Of a stretch of 64,000 nucleotides of DNA, positions 43,386 through 53,790 are shown piece by piece (position 1 is the stretch's first letter; each line of letters starts with the position of its first letter). The DNA is from Oegoconia quadripuncta. Its lineage: Eukaryota > Arthropoda > Insecta > Lepidoptera > Autostichidae. The notes beneath the pieces were generated by a model. That model saw nothing but the letters and a program-made list of their open reading frames with translations, was not told the DNA's origin and did not search any database. The stretch spans positions 11,774,657 to 11,838,656 of the forward strand of contig OX438757.1 in the NCBI GenBank assembly GCA_949316235.1, read 5' to 3'. The position numbers and the translations under genes are program-made.

Positions 43386-43624
43386 TTTTTTTTTTCTTTT
43401 TTTTATGCACAACGGGTTAGTACTTGACCTCAATCACACCTGATGTTAAGTGAAGATGAGGCCGAAGGTGGAACTGACCCGGAAACCCAAATATTTGGGG
43501 AACTGCCTAACTTATCTCTGAGAACCGGAACACAACAATGCTATTAACATCGCTGTTTGGCGGCAGATTTAGATAAGATGGTGGTAGCTAACCAGGCGGG
43601 CATATCAGATGCCCTACCACCATC
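43386..43624 (-). mobile_element. SINE-A copy lacking its tRNA-like head
   Basis: The T run and TTATGCACAACGGGTTAG tail are present. The copy stops at CCTACCACCAT, before the head, and is therefore 5' truncated. Confidence 0.8.
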
Positions 43625-44547
43625 CCTCCGTTCCTATTTCCGTTCCATCATGCTAACCCGTTGTAGATAAAAAAAAAGTGTTCCGACAGAAATCCACTTA
43701 TACCTTGTACTTATTCTGTCCTCACTGTACACCATACATGCTTTTTTTTTGTTATCCAAAGGGCGGGTGAAGCGGACCAACAAAATATTTTTGCAATATA
43801 AGATCGGGTATAGGGCCGATAGATTATCGCTAGAAAATATAGTTGTGTAATAACAAGAGACACAGATCGGTCCGATATAAAGTAAATCTATAAGTATATC
43901 GTCCCGGGTTAAGCCCACCTATAGGACCCACCCGAGGGGAGTTCCTAGGACGTAATGATTGACTATTTATAACCCTGTCTGTTATATACGGTCAGCAGCA
44001 CCATTGGGTTGGGGTGAGGAGCGTCATTCTTACTATTATTAAATGAGTGCATTAGACATAATGTATGTACTTAGGGCTGCCAGATGTCAATTTTAGAAAT
44101 AGATCTGTCCCTTTTTTGATCAAACTGAAAAGTTCTCCAAATTAGAACCTAATTAGCACCGAGAAGCCCAATAACTATTCAATAATGAAATTACATGAAC
44201 AACAAAAAGTATGTCATAAAAACAAATATTTTCTAGCTAACATTTGCTTGTGGTTTTTGATTGAATTGAGACAGTTTCGTCCCTTATCTATGCTTTGTCC
44301 TTCATTTTATTTCTTTTTATAAATCTTGCGACGTAGCAACCCTATATGATCCTATACCTACCCTGTTTAAGACTGAGTGGAAATTTGTCAAGCTTTATCT
44401 GCGGCTTTATCTAGTCGAGGTAATTTCCCATCTAGTTTCACTAAGGCACAGATTTTATAAAATATCCGCTTTATTACATTTATGTTATTAGTATTGGAGC
44501 GTCACGCTGCCGTTCAATCGCTAGTCGTTTACAATTAGAAAGAAAAA
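43625..44547. other. unassigned DNA
   Basis: No recognised feature. The 94-codon minus frame at 43634-43918 has no known domain. Confidence 0.4.
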
Positions 44548-44553
44548 TTTATT
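44548..44553 (-). terminator. candidate AATAAA poly(A) signal
   Basis: AATAAA on the minus strand, about 85 nt past the stop of the exon-like segment at 44638. It has meaning only if that exon is real. Confidence 0.3.
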
Positions 44554-44637
44554 TAAACCCATCTCATGACATAAACAATCATGAACAAGTATTACACAGT
44601 CGAGACACATACAGAAGGTAAACATTGTATTTGCCAT

Positions 44638-44746
44638 CTAATTGTCGGTGTCGCAAGGTGGAGTCAAAATGATCTCCAGCTCAGCATGCGGGTTGTAGCC
44701 GTTCACTACAACGCTGGTTTTGGAGCCTCCAAATGACCCATGGACA
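44638..44746 (-). CDS. candidate terminal coding exon (hypothetical)
   Basis: The minus-strand frame VHGSFGGSKTSVVVNGYNPH, then AELEIILTPPCDTDN and a stop, has mixed, C/G-ending codons unlike its AT-rich flank. It starts after a TATGTGTTGACCAG acceptor-like site in phase 2 and is followed by AATAAA. No repeat partner is visible here and the family is not recognised. It would be the last exon of a minus-strand gene whose other exons are unproven. Confidence 0.35.
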
Positions 44747-44928
44747 CTGGTCAACACATACAAATAATAACTATTATTAATAGGAGTAATCGGCAACATG
44801 TGATGAGAGGATACATACCTGTACCTACATCTCTTTCTCTCAATAATATAATCAATTATTTGCGAAGGTAAGCAAAACGTATCAGACGTGAGATTTTCAT
44901 TCTGTGCATCGGAGGGCAACTGTTAACA

Positions 44929-45340
44929 GCCGGTCCCAGTTGTTTTCAATTGAAGGTAGTCGTCAAGTCAAGACGCCCGTCTAAACCTGGGGGTCTACTC
45001 TCCGACGAAAATAGCTTCGGACAACCGTAACTTCGGACTTTTTCTTCTGATAAGAATTCTTTATTTGCATAACTTCAGACGTTCCTTGCGTCCCGTAATA
45101 ACTTGTGATGTCCAACTATATACAACAAAAGTAAAATAATGACGACAACAAAAGTAAAGTAAAATAATTGACACAGCAAACTGCAAAAGAAAAAGTCCGA
45201 AGTTACGGCCGTCCGAAGCTATTTTCGTTAGAGAGTAGACCCCCAGGCCCTATCAGGTAGCCAACACAAACCCGCAACTCCGCACTGGGCGTGCATGGTG
45301 GTGGCCGGTATCTTTGAGGCTGTGCCCCAGCACGGGGGGC
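44929..45340 (+). mobile_element. SINE-E body interrupted by MITE-C
   Basis: 44929-44985 has CCGGTCCCAGTTGTTTTCAA then TTGAAGGTAGTCGTCAAG. 45248-45340 resumes with GCCCTATCAGGTAGCC and a GGCTGTGCCCCAGCAC end resembling the 3' part of SINE-E. The 262-bp palindrome sits between. Confidence 0.55.
44986..45247. mobile_element. palindromic MITE-C
   Basis: Terminal inverted arms of about 58 bp: CCTGGGGGTCTACTCTC, then AAAATAGCTTCGGAC and GTAACTTCGGACTTTTTCTT. The right arm complements them with a few mismatches. The AT-rich centre has a direct ACAACAAAAGTAAA pair. Non-coding. The superfamily is not clear from the ends. Confidence 0.8.
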
Positions 45341-45470
45341 AAAAGGCTGTTGCTTAATTTGAGCCTATAAGTTGAACTGAACTGAACGGCTGAACAAAGA
45401 CTTCCACTGAGATTGCGATTTTTTTATGAGAATTTGCCGTAATCGCTATAGGTAGGTATATGAATTTTAC

Positions 45471-45596
45471 CAATGGTACTGCCAATGAGTAGTCTTCGCT
45501 GTAATGATAGAGGGAATACTTGTCGCATCGATCCCATATAATGCGAAATGATATTATTGGCATGCCATTAAAGGAAAACCCCACACAGCCAAGTGT
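45471..45596 (-). CDS. candidate internal exon (hypothetical)
   Basis: On the minus strand, ACTATGTCAG precedes a 126-nt open segment reading TLGCVGFSFNGMPIISFRII then WDRCDKYSLYHYSEDYSLAV. It ends TTG|GTAAAA. Start and end are both phase 0. It does not join in phase with the segment at 44638, so they need not be the same gene. No family recognised. Confidence 0.22.
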
Positions 45597-46217
45597 CTGA
45601 CATAGTTTATATCACTTTCTGATCTCATACACTAAATTTACGGCCCCCATTCTACTCACTATAATCCAATTACTAAACAAGGTTATCTCTACATTTTCAC
45701 TGTTTCCCTACAATACAACACCCCATCTCATATCTGTATGGAGTAATTATTATTACTGGCTATTGTTTTGAAACAGTAAACAAGGGACCCGGTGAAATAT
45801 GCCTTTACTGCCCACCTTGGCAGATAGGACCAATTACAACATAATAACAGCTTTATCGCGTTCAACTAAGACTGTTAATTGCTTGTTTACTCCGTTATGG
45901 CCATTCAAGAAATGGTGCGTACGGGTTTAAGCTCTGTTATGGATGCATTAAGATTCAGAGTTGTGTTTTTGTAGTATACTGATTTTCAAGATGTTTGGAG
46001 GCTACTAATGTTTCTCGATATATTTTTACAAGACTAAAACATTCTATCGTGTCTATTATATATTTTAATAATTTAAAATTACACAGTAAGTTAGACTTTC
46101 CGTAGGCATCATACGGTAGGTATCCTGTATGAGGATAAGCTAGATTAATGTAAAAGATTTCTGGTTTAGAAACTGACCTTCTGGGTGACAAATGTAAAGC
46201 ACCTAGCGAGCTGTGGA
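45597..46217. other. unassigned DNA
   Basis: No recognised feature. Confidence 0.4.
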
Positions 46218-46300
46218 AAGAGCCACATTAGGGGTTTCTTCGGTTTGATGGGTGACCACTGGCGGCATTTTCATGTTTTTGAATAGAAAATAGTTTGTTT
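46218..46300 (+). mobile_element. SINE-E head fragment
   Basis: TTCGGTTTGATGGGTGACCA then CTGGCGGCATTTTCATG follow the 5S-like box C region and the body start of SINE-E. Confidence 0.4.
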
Positions 46301-46659
46301 GCATGATTTTGGGTACAAGATTGGATGTCAATAGAAAACAGAGTTCCATCAAAATCTGCATCTAGCGTGCAAATATTTTAATTATTTTGATAATTATTAA
46401 ACATTACATCTTAGACATTTAAATGCACATTCAGTTCTATTTAAAATCATATACAGGTACATATTACTCAATCGAAATTAACAATTCAAAATTAAAAAAT
46501 ATTATAATAATCGAGAAAATAATTAAAATGCACCTTTAATTCATAGTCCGAAGAATAAGTTGTTTTTAAATGAGTCCAAATTTGATCCAACTACCGCCTG
46601 TTTGGTCAAACATTTTAGTTGGTCACATAAGTCATAAATTTTCATTTTTACTAACATAG
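46301..46659. other. unassigned DNA
   Basis: No recognised feature. Confidence 0.4.
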
Positions 46660-46805
46660 TGGTGTCGATTCGGATGACACCAACTAAACTAAAACCAGTT
46701 TTAAAGCAGTACTGTCTCTTTCTCCCTGGAATAGTACGATGCGACGGCACCGCTCTAAAACTGGTTTTAGTTTACTTTAGTTGGTGTACATCCGAATCGA
46801 CACCA
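46660..46805. mobile_element. palindromic MITE-A copy
   Basis: Arms TGGTGTCGATTCGGATG... and ...CATCCGAATCGACACCA are intact. The left arm lacks three bases (TAC) and the right arm has a 5-bp TTTAC duplication. Centre as in 31896-32041. Confidence 0.85.
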
Positions 46806-46849
46806 ATGTGAATTTATAACAAGAACTTACACACAAAGTGGACTGTTCT

Positions 46850-47095
46850 AACTAATATTATAAATGCGAAAGCTTGGACGTTTGTTTGTTTGTTCCTCAA
46901 TCACGACGATACAGATGAACAGATTTGGATGAAATTTGGTATATAGGTAGAACATACCCTGGATTAAAACATAGAAAAGCTAGTAAAATAAAGGCTGCGG
47001 GGTCACTTTCAATTCCAACCGGTCGCTCTGAATATCTATGGGGGAGTCTATGTTCTGCAGAGGACATTTTGTTGCAGATATGATGATGTTTCCTT
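46850..47095 (+). repeat. R4 copy followed by RTE terminus relic
   Basis: 46850-47000 has CTAATATTATAAATGCGAAA, TGAACAGATTTGGATGAAAT and GAACATACCCTGGATTA. 47015-47095 (CAACCGGTCGCTCTGAATAT, TATGGGGGAGTCTATGTTCT) is a decayed EAYVQQW-type RTE end. Confidence 0.5.
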
Positions 47096-47317
47096 TAGTA
47101 TTCGCGCCTAGGTAACATTCAAGAATCTCCTTTCACACTTATAATAGTGTTATTTTGGTGCAATAAAGAATCTAGTGGGCTGAACTCGGAGATATAAACT
47201 GGATGCTTAGTCAACCAATGACAGAGGAAGCGAAAGAACTGCATACATTTTATCTCAGACCCTTACAGATATTATATAAGATTTAAATCTGTTTGTACCT
47301 ATGAGGCTAACATAAAC

Positions 47318-47460
47318 ATAAAAAAAGTTTGGATGTTTGTTTGTTTGTTTATTTATTTGTTTGTCGCTCAATCAGGGCGAAACGGCTGAACGGATTTGGA
47401 TGAAATTTGGTATATAGGTAGAACATACCCTGGATTATGAGATTTGGATAAGCGTTTTAT
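47318..47460 (+). repeat. R4 copy
   Basis: AAAGTTTGGATGTTTGTTTG, CGGCTGAACGGATTTGGATG and GAACATACCCTGGATTATGA. Nearly identical to the core at 46850. Confidence 0.6.
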
Positions 47461-47935
47461 CCCGATAAAGTGAGTAGTTCCCGCGGGATAAACGAATTAA
47501 AAATATTCGGGAAACAGTTTTAGGATAAGATTCCACGCAGGTAAAGCAGCCGGCGAAAAACAATATATGCATGCTCCAAAAAAAAAAAGAACTCACACAA
47601 TTTTCACTCAAACTTACCAAGTGGTAGACCTCCAACCGGACAAAACATAATAACGAGGGTTCAGTAAAATAACGAATCCCCAATACGTTATCAACGATTT
47701 ATTGATAGTATAGCCCTACAGGGGTAATTTCTCAGGAACCACGTGCCCTGTCCCGTGATGGTATTCTCGAGGTATTCCCTAATTGAAAATGAATGTCTAA
47801 CAGGGGTTATGGTCGAAGGCTACAATTACTTGTGTTTATGCTTTGAGTGTGTGTGTGAGAGCAGGTGTATGCTTCCATGGAACTACATGTTGGGTCGTAT
47901 TTCAGTGTGCAATATAGATTACGTGATTATTGAAG
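47461..47935. other. unassigned DNA
   Basis: No recognised feature. Confidence 0.4.
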
Positions 47936-48090
47936 ATCGATGGGTGTAGTGGTCATCCTGCCTTCGAAACCAACGCGAGTATTATGTGAAAAATTACTAT
48001 TCCAGAGTTGTTGAAGTTTATACGAATATTGATGTATGTTTATCCATTTAGTAGTGGTCCCAAAAAGGAAGGTGTCCAAAATATTTTAAT
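47936..48090 (+). mobile_element. decayed SINE-B copy
   Basis: CGATGGGTGTAGTGG and GAAACCAACG of the head survive, as do ATGTATGTTTATCC and GTGTCCAAAATATTT of the body. Box B is lost. Confidence 0.55.
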
Positions 48091-48243
48091 AGTATAAACA
48101 TTATTTACTTCCCATGTAACTGAAACCTCAGAAATTAATACGTGTAAAAAGATATGTTTTTATTATTATTTTAGTATTTTTTTCTTATGTTCATATTAAG
48201 TCGAATTTTAAAAACTAAAACCTTATTACGAATACGATTACGA

Positions 48244-48570
48244 ACCGTCTCTGTGACTCAATGTAAACATTGGGTTTACGATTCGGAGGTCGCGGGTTCG
48301 ATCCCAGCGGGATACATGTTTAAGTACTCGGTTTGGTTGGTGGTAGGGCATTTTAAATGCCCGCCTTGCTAGCTACCACCATCTTATCTAAATCTGCCGC
48401 CAAGCAGCAATGTTAATAGCTTTGTTATGTTCCGGTTATCAGAGATGAGATAGCCAGTCCCCCAAATGTGTTGGGGTTTCCGGGTCAGTACACTTCCACC
48501 TTCGACCTCATCTTCACTTAACATCAGGTGTGATTGTCGTCAAGTACGAACCCGTCGTGCATAAAAAAAA
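48244..48570 (+). mobile_element. SINE-A copy
   Basis: Full length. The head has a 5-bp deletion in the usual GTAAACAACATTGGG, box B is GGTTCGATCCC, and the tail is CGTCGTGCATA(n). Confidence 0.88.
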
Positions 48571-48817
48571 GAATAGTTTCGTGAACTAAAAAGCTGGAAA
48601 TGCGTATCGGACCACGCTCTGTGTAGGGCTCTGTATGTAGGTATACGCGAGTAAGTCGCGCTAGCATGTTGTGCTTAAATAAAATTATGTAGGAGATCAT
48701 AAAAGCCGTTCCATAATTCAACTTCTAATAACTTTGACAAATATCCTACACATACACATACACATATATTTTTAGATTGTGCACGTCTTATCTGCCTCTT
48801 CCAGTCATATCTCTCTT

Positions 48818-48951
48818 TCGTAGGTCTGCTGGAAGAAATTTCATTGTAGAAATAAGCAGAACCTGTTGTGTCGTCTCTATTATGTTGTATCTGTATGTCT
48901 TTTTTTCTTGTGTGCAATAAATGATAAATAAATAATAAAAAAAAAAAAATA
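48818..48951 (+). repeat. LINE 3'-UTR fragment (CAATAAA family)
   Basis: TCTGCTGGAAGAAATTTCAT, GTGTGCAATAAATGATAAAT and an A run. Same order as 39299 and 32805. Confidence 0.6.
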
Positions 48952-49411
48952 GCTACTTAAATAAGTTCTATACTCTTTTTGGATTAACCGCAACCAGAAG
49001 TGCAACAAAGAGCCAAATACACAAACTTCACTTAGTGTTTGTTAACGCCCAATAAACTAACCTAACACTGAATTAAAGTTTGACCAAAGTTTTCGATGCG
49101 GAACTGCCATAAACTGTCTGCCAAGTTTCCTGCTGACAGGCCAGGTAAAGCAACCGAAATTAAGATTATATCAAAGGAGCATAGCTGGAAACAAACATGT
49201 TTGTTCACGGACAAATAAGCCGGGAAATTGAATAAGATGTTTGCTGGATGTGACCTGAGCGTACCTATTGTTGATACATTTTTGCCTGACTGCGCCAGAC
49301 ATGTTTATAAGTATGTATATCCGTTTCTTTCCTGGATGCTTCGATGAACTTTCATAAATGAGGTGTACAATGATTCAGACAAATCTATAACACATCGGTA
49401 TGAGTATATAC
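48952..49411. other. unassigned DNA
   Basis: No recognised feature. Confidence 0.4.
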
Positions 49412-49618
49412 AATAAATAAATAAATATCTTTAGACGTACACACAGCGCCATCTAGTTCCACAGTAAGCAAATATGTGTTATGGATAACCAGATGGTTGA
49501 TATACTACATAAATACATTTTTTATTTGTAAATAAATACTTATTATAAATGAAAACATCCATAACTCGGGTACACATGTCCGTATTCATCACACAAACAT
49601 ATGCCCCTAGCGGGATCC
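49412..49618 (-). mobile_element. SINE-C copy lacking most of its head
   Basis: Tail, CGCCATCTAGTTCCACAGTA and CCATAACTCGGGTACACATG are present. The copy ends at CCCCTAGCGGGATCC inside box B, so the tRNA-like head is lost. Confidence 0.82.
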
Positions 49619-50017
49619 AATGAAAGTATTGATAGCACTAGTTCAAATACGTAACGTAATCATCATTAATTAAAAATAAAAACAACTAAAATTATTGGAA
49701 TAAAACCACCCGAGAATTTTGTAACATGACATTTTAAATGGTGTCTCCCGCCTATGAATAGTTTGTCTCTATATATAAATCAATATAATACAAAAAAACT
49801 TCATGCGTTTGTTTCGGCTGTAGACATCGGCAGATATGGCTTGCAGATTATACATATATTATCACAGAGTCTGGTCTGTGTAAATTGAAAATGTAGATCA
49901 ACGTCTAAAACGAACAGATTAAATTTTTGCACAAGAATTCACTTTTCATCACGTGGGAGTGAGGTCAAGTGCTAACCCGTTGCGTATAAAAAAATGTTTT
50001 TAAAATGAAAAAGGCGT
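49619..50017. other. unassigned, with SINE-A tail remnant
   Basis: 49951-49996 (GTGAGGTCAAGTGCTAACCC then TGCGTATA(n)) is the last part of a SINE-A. Nothing else is recognised. Confidence 0.45.
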
Positions 50018-50852
50018 TACCATACATTCACATTCCGCTCCGCGCCGTCGTCGTGTTCGCACGTCTGTCGCGCGCTCTCTCGATCGTTCGTTCGTTCGTC
50101 TCGCTGTGCTGTGCTGTGCTCCGTGCTCCGTGCATCGTGCATCGTGCTGCGCTCGCCGCCTGCTGCTCTTCCGCGCCGTGTCGTCCGTCGTGCCGCACAA
50201 CCGCGTCGCGCTCACCCCGCGCCGGTCTACATCCGTGCTTCCGCGACGGTAGCGCCACTCCGCGGCCGGCCGCGTCGACTGTTTAACGTCGTATACGTTA
50301 TTGCGCATAGGGACCGCCGCGCAGTTTTCACTGCGGGTTCTAGGTCCCTTTTGTTTCACGCGAATTCGTGCATCGTTGCAAATCCGCCCCTAGCGGTGGT
50401 CGCCCTGACAGACACCCCTTAGGCAGGGGAAAACAGTGTCTCGGGCAGGAGGCCGACCCGAGCCTCGTGGTTCCCCTTCTGGGAAACACACTTTCGGAAG
50501 GCGTTAGCGTACGGCCTTGGGGGGTCTCCTAGTCGTGCGCTAATTGCGTCCGCCCTACCAACCACCCATCCCACCCTCCTATCCCCGTGGTGTTGTTTGG
50601 GCGTCTGCCGGGACCGCTCCCGGCCGGCTACCCTCTCGCCTCGGGCTGCTAGGGCTTTACACCCTCCGCACATTAAGATTGGCGGAGGACCACGACACAC
50701 CTGAGTGTTAGGACCCACCTAGGTCACTCAACCTCCCCGCCTCACCCGGCCGGGAGGGTACCTACACATCCGCGGGCAATCCCACCCGTCGGACCCCGCG
50801 CTTCACGCACTTTGCGCTTCACACACCCTCTCTCTTTTTGAATTCTTTCAAA

Positions 50853-52502
50853 ATGTCCCACCTACTCGAGATGGTCGCCGTCAAGTCCATCATGACCCAC
50901 CTTCTTCGAAACCACCCCCGCGTCTGTGTCGAACTCAAGGAGTCTCCTCACTTCGCCCACCTACTCGAGGCTGCTGAAAAAAGCATAGCCAAATCCGATG
51001 AGCATACCAAACGGCTCACCCGCGACCGCTCGCCCCTCAGGCACACCTCCTCATCCCCTGAGGCTGGACCGTCAAGCTCCCCCGCGAGCAAGGACGTCGT
51101 AGCCTCAGAAGAAAACGACTGTACCGATTCGTACGAATCCCTTTCGGACTCGTACTGCACCTCCATGGATGAGGATGAGTTCATCCCGGTCACCAAGACC
51201 AAGCGGCAAAAGAGGCGGCGTAACGCCAAATCTGCTGCCTCCTCCTCTTCTTCGTCAGCGCAGCCTCCTAAAAAGAGCGCTGCGGCCAACACCCCCCCGC
51301 CCTCAGCGGAGCCGATGGACACTAGTGCCATCCCGCCCCCCGCCCCTCAGGCCGCCCGCTCCACTCGCCCGCCTCCTGTAATAGTACAGGATAAGGCCAA
51401 GTGGGGCCGTCTATCTGCTCTTCTTAATGAAAAGAAGATAGCTTTCACCCACGCCCGTTCGACCCCTCAGGGTATCAAAGTCGAGGTACCTACCTCCGAC
51501 GATCACCGTCGCCTCACGACGCTCCTCAAAGCCGAAGCTATCGGCTTTCATACGTATGCCCTAGAGGCGGAACGCCTCTTCCGCGCGGTCATACGCGGAG
51601 TGCCAAAGGAGCTGGACTCCAAGGATATCTTGGAGGACCTCCAGGCGCAGGGCTTCCCCGCTTCCGAAGTACACAGGATGTACAATGGCCGCACCAAAAC
51701 ACCATACGACATGGTGCTGGTCATTCTCCCCATGACCCATGTAGGCAAATCAGTCGCCAGCAAGCTGAAGACTGTTTGCAACCTCTCCGGCCTCACCGTA
51801 GAGCCCCCCAATCGCAAAGGCCCCCCGGGCCAATGCCACCGATGTCAGCTTTACGGGCACTCTGCCCGTAATTGCTTTGCCACTCCAAGGTGCGTCAAGT
51901 GCCTCGGAGACCACGGCACATCCGACTGCCCCCGCCCCAAAGTTAGGGAGGAGTGCACCGAGCCGCCGAGCTGCGTCTTGTGCGGAGCCACTGGGCACCC
52001 CGCGAATTACCGCGGATGCCCGATGGCTCCTCGCAGGAACCGCGTTGCGGCTGGGCGCACCCCTGCCCAAACTAAATCGCCGCCGCGCCCACTCATGTCC
52101 ATTGGAGTGACCAAACCCAATTTTCCCCCGCTAAAGCCTACAAGTTATATGCCGCCACCGGCTGTAGCTGACCTGCGCCCCTCATGGGCAAAGGTCGCCG
52201 CCCCCTCCCCACTTCAAACTCGCCCTGCTACTCAGCAGCTCGCGAGCCCAAATTACCTCGGCTCACCGGCTTCCCCGGCAAAGCAAACCCCCGCGAATAA
52301 CCGCCCCCCCCCTGCCCCTCTGGCCGAAGACGATTTATCGTTAGTTTGCCGCTTCGCCAGCGTCTTCAACGCTGCCGAAATCGCGGAGCTCGCCCGACAG
52401 CTCAGGGCCACCGACGGCAAGCCGGAAGATCGGCTGGCTGTCGCTATCAACCACTCGAGATTGATCGCCTCAATCTCAAATTTCAACGCGAACGCCACTT
52501 AG
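50853..52502 (+). CDS. half-LINE ORF1 (Gag-like zinc-knuckle protein), copy 2
   Basis: 549 residues starting at ATG 50853 (TTCAAAATGTCC). An in-frame upstream TTG at 50838 is not needed and is absent as a start in copy 1. The domain order is as in copy 1: N-terminal helix, Ser/Pro/acidic middle with KRQKRRRN, RRM-like segment with VIRGVPKELDSKDILEDLQA, knuckles C-x2-C-x4-H-x4-C, C-x2-C-x3-H-x4-C and C-x2-C-x4-H-x6-C, Pro-rich stretch and terminal helix. Six residues differ from copy 1 (E/D, L/V, T/S, H/P, P/Q, I/N), with no stops or frameshifts. The predicted role is binding element RNA for reverse transcription by an enzyme supplied in trans. Confidence 0.92.
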   Translation: MSHLLEMVAVKSIMTHLLRNHPRVCVELKESPHFAHLLEAAEKSIAKSDEHTKRLTRDRSPLRHTSSSPEAGPSSSPASKDVVASEENDCTDSYESLSDSYCTSMDEDEFIPVTKTKRQKRRRNAKSAASSSSSSAQPPKKSAAANTPPPSAEPMDTSAIPPPAPQAARSTRPPPVIVQDKAKWGRLSALLNEKKIAFTHARSTPQGIKVEVPTSDDHRRLTTLLKAEAIGFHTYALEAERLFRAVIRGVPKELDSKDILEDLQAQGFPASEVHRMYNGRTKTPYDMVLVILPMTHVGKSVASKLKTVCNLSGLTVEPPNRKGPPGQCHRCQLYGHSARNCFATPRCVKCLGDHGTSDCPRPKVREECTEPPSCVLCGATGHPANYRGCPMAPRRNRVAAGRTPAQTKSPPRPLMSIGVTKPNFPPLKPTSYMPPPAVADLRPSWAKVAAPSPLQTRPATQQLASPNYLGSPASPAKQTPANNRPPPAPLAEDDLSLVCRFASVFNAAEIAELARQLRATDGKPEDRLAVAINHSRLIASISNFNANAT

Positions 52503-52863
52503 GCGTTCACCCACCGTAACCATGTTCACACTACAAACGACACTCTATACTCGCCGGTGAGTATAGATCCGCGTCTTTGTCACACCCTAGAGTCACCGCG
52601 ATTTTTAGTACGACTAAGGTCGCCTAGGCCTTTCACTGTTTGTCACTAAACATACCTATGTATAGCACACTACAATTAGCTTTTTCCAAATTCAAAATTG
52701 TGTGTCGGAGAGTTTCTTGCGTCGTTTCTTCTCTCTGACTATACACATTACGAAGCGATGGTAATCAAGTCTCTAAATTCCCCCATGCAACGCCCTAAGC
52801 CGAGGTTCGAGCCCTGCGTGGGCACCCTTAGGCGTCGGTTGCAAGCATCTACTTTTCGTCCTG

Positions 52864-52908
52864 TTGCATGCAGTCAGGGTGCGCTTCGCGCACCATGACT
52901 GCATGCAA
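52864..52908 (+). promoter_or_regulatory. 3'-UTR hairpin of half-LINE copy 2
   Basis: Arms TTGCATGCAGTCAGGGTGCGC and the near-complement ending TGACTGCATGCAA, with loop TTC and one G/A mismatch. Downstream helices GAGCGC/GCGCTC (52920-52935) and AGTCC/GGACT (52962-52974) complete a three-stem 3' end. Confidence 0.6.
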
Positions 52909-52993
52909 GAGATTGGGCAGAGCGCTATCGCGCTCACCCCACCGCCCGGTTAAGCTGAAAAAGTCCTTAGGACTATCAGCGAGTTCCAGTCTA

Positions 52994-53028
<35 letters not shown>

Positions 53029-53039
53029 CCATACATTCA

Positions 53040-53609
53040 AAATCAGAACATTTATAAATTGGACTACCCGTGCAAAACAGAATGTTCTGTTTCCTAATGT
53101 TAACTTATGATTTGAGACTTCCATAATGAGTAAGAATTTTTATTTTAACATTTTCTGCCTTGCTATAGTTTCTTTCTATGTTTACACTAGCGTTTATCCA
53201 ACTATAACATAAACGTATTTATTTTAGACACAGAAATAGTGTTTTTATAGTAGACCCAATTACAAGGTACCTACTCATAAAGGTCTTAAATTGTATTACC
53301 AAACTTAAAATATCTAAATAATACAAAATTAGAAAAGTAATCAAAGAGACCAAAACCGTGTATATACAGTACATATTATTATTAGTTAGATGTAATTAAA
53401 CAACACAAAAAATAAGACTTTATTTCAGTGTCTATCACATCTAGATTTAAAACTACATCTACAAATATGAACATCTGCGTGCATCTCACCTAATGAATAC
53501 GATTATCTTTTCCCCGTTGCTTTCATCTTCCGTGGGCAACTGTAATCTGAGTAGGAAACGTTCTTTACTTAGCTACGAGTATATAGCTCTTGTTGAGCCA
53601 AGTATGAGT
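53040..53609. other. unassigned AT-rich DNA
   Basis: No recognised feature. Confidence 0.45.
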
Positions 53610-53790
53610 CGAGCGACCACGCACCGCCAAGCTCAGCGTAGGACGTCAACTCACAAGGTAATAAACGGCGCGAGAAGTCGCTGGATGCAGGCCGCTTCCC
53701 ACTCTGGAATTCTATGGGGGAGGCCTATGTTCAGCAGTGGACGTCTTGTGGCTGATATGATCATGATAAGCCAAGACAGGTGGCTACAGA
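53610..53790 (+). pseudogene. RTE ORF2 terminus fossil
   Basis: Reads ARSRWMQAASHSGILW and then, with a frame change, GEAYVQQW-like (GAGGCCTATGTTCAGCAGTG). The nucleotide match to 33698-33810 and 5950-5990 is clear. Confidence 0.65.

Larger units (their letters stand above)
50031..53026 (+). mobile_element. half-LINE copy 2 (ORF1-only non-LTR retroelement)
   Basis: A perfect 13-bp target duplication, TACCATACATTCA, lies at 50018-50030 and 53027-53039. The element has a ~820-nt GC-rich 5' UTR starting CATTCCGCTCCGCGCCGTCG, ORF1 at 50853-52502, a 3' UTR to 52994 and 30 A residues. As in copy 1 there is no ORF2. The two copies are almost identical over their whole length and point away from each other, with 5' ends facing across 6.7 kb. 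Confidence 0.9.
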
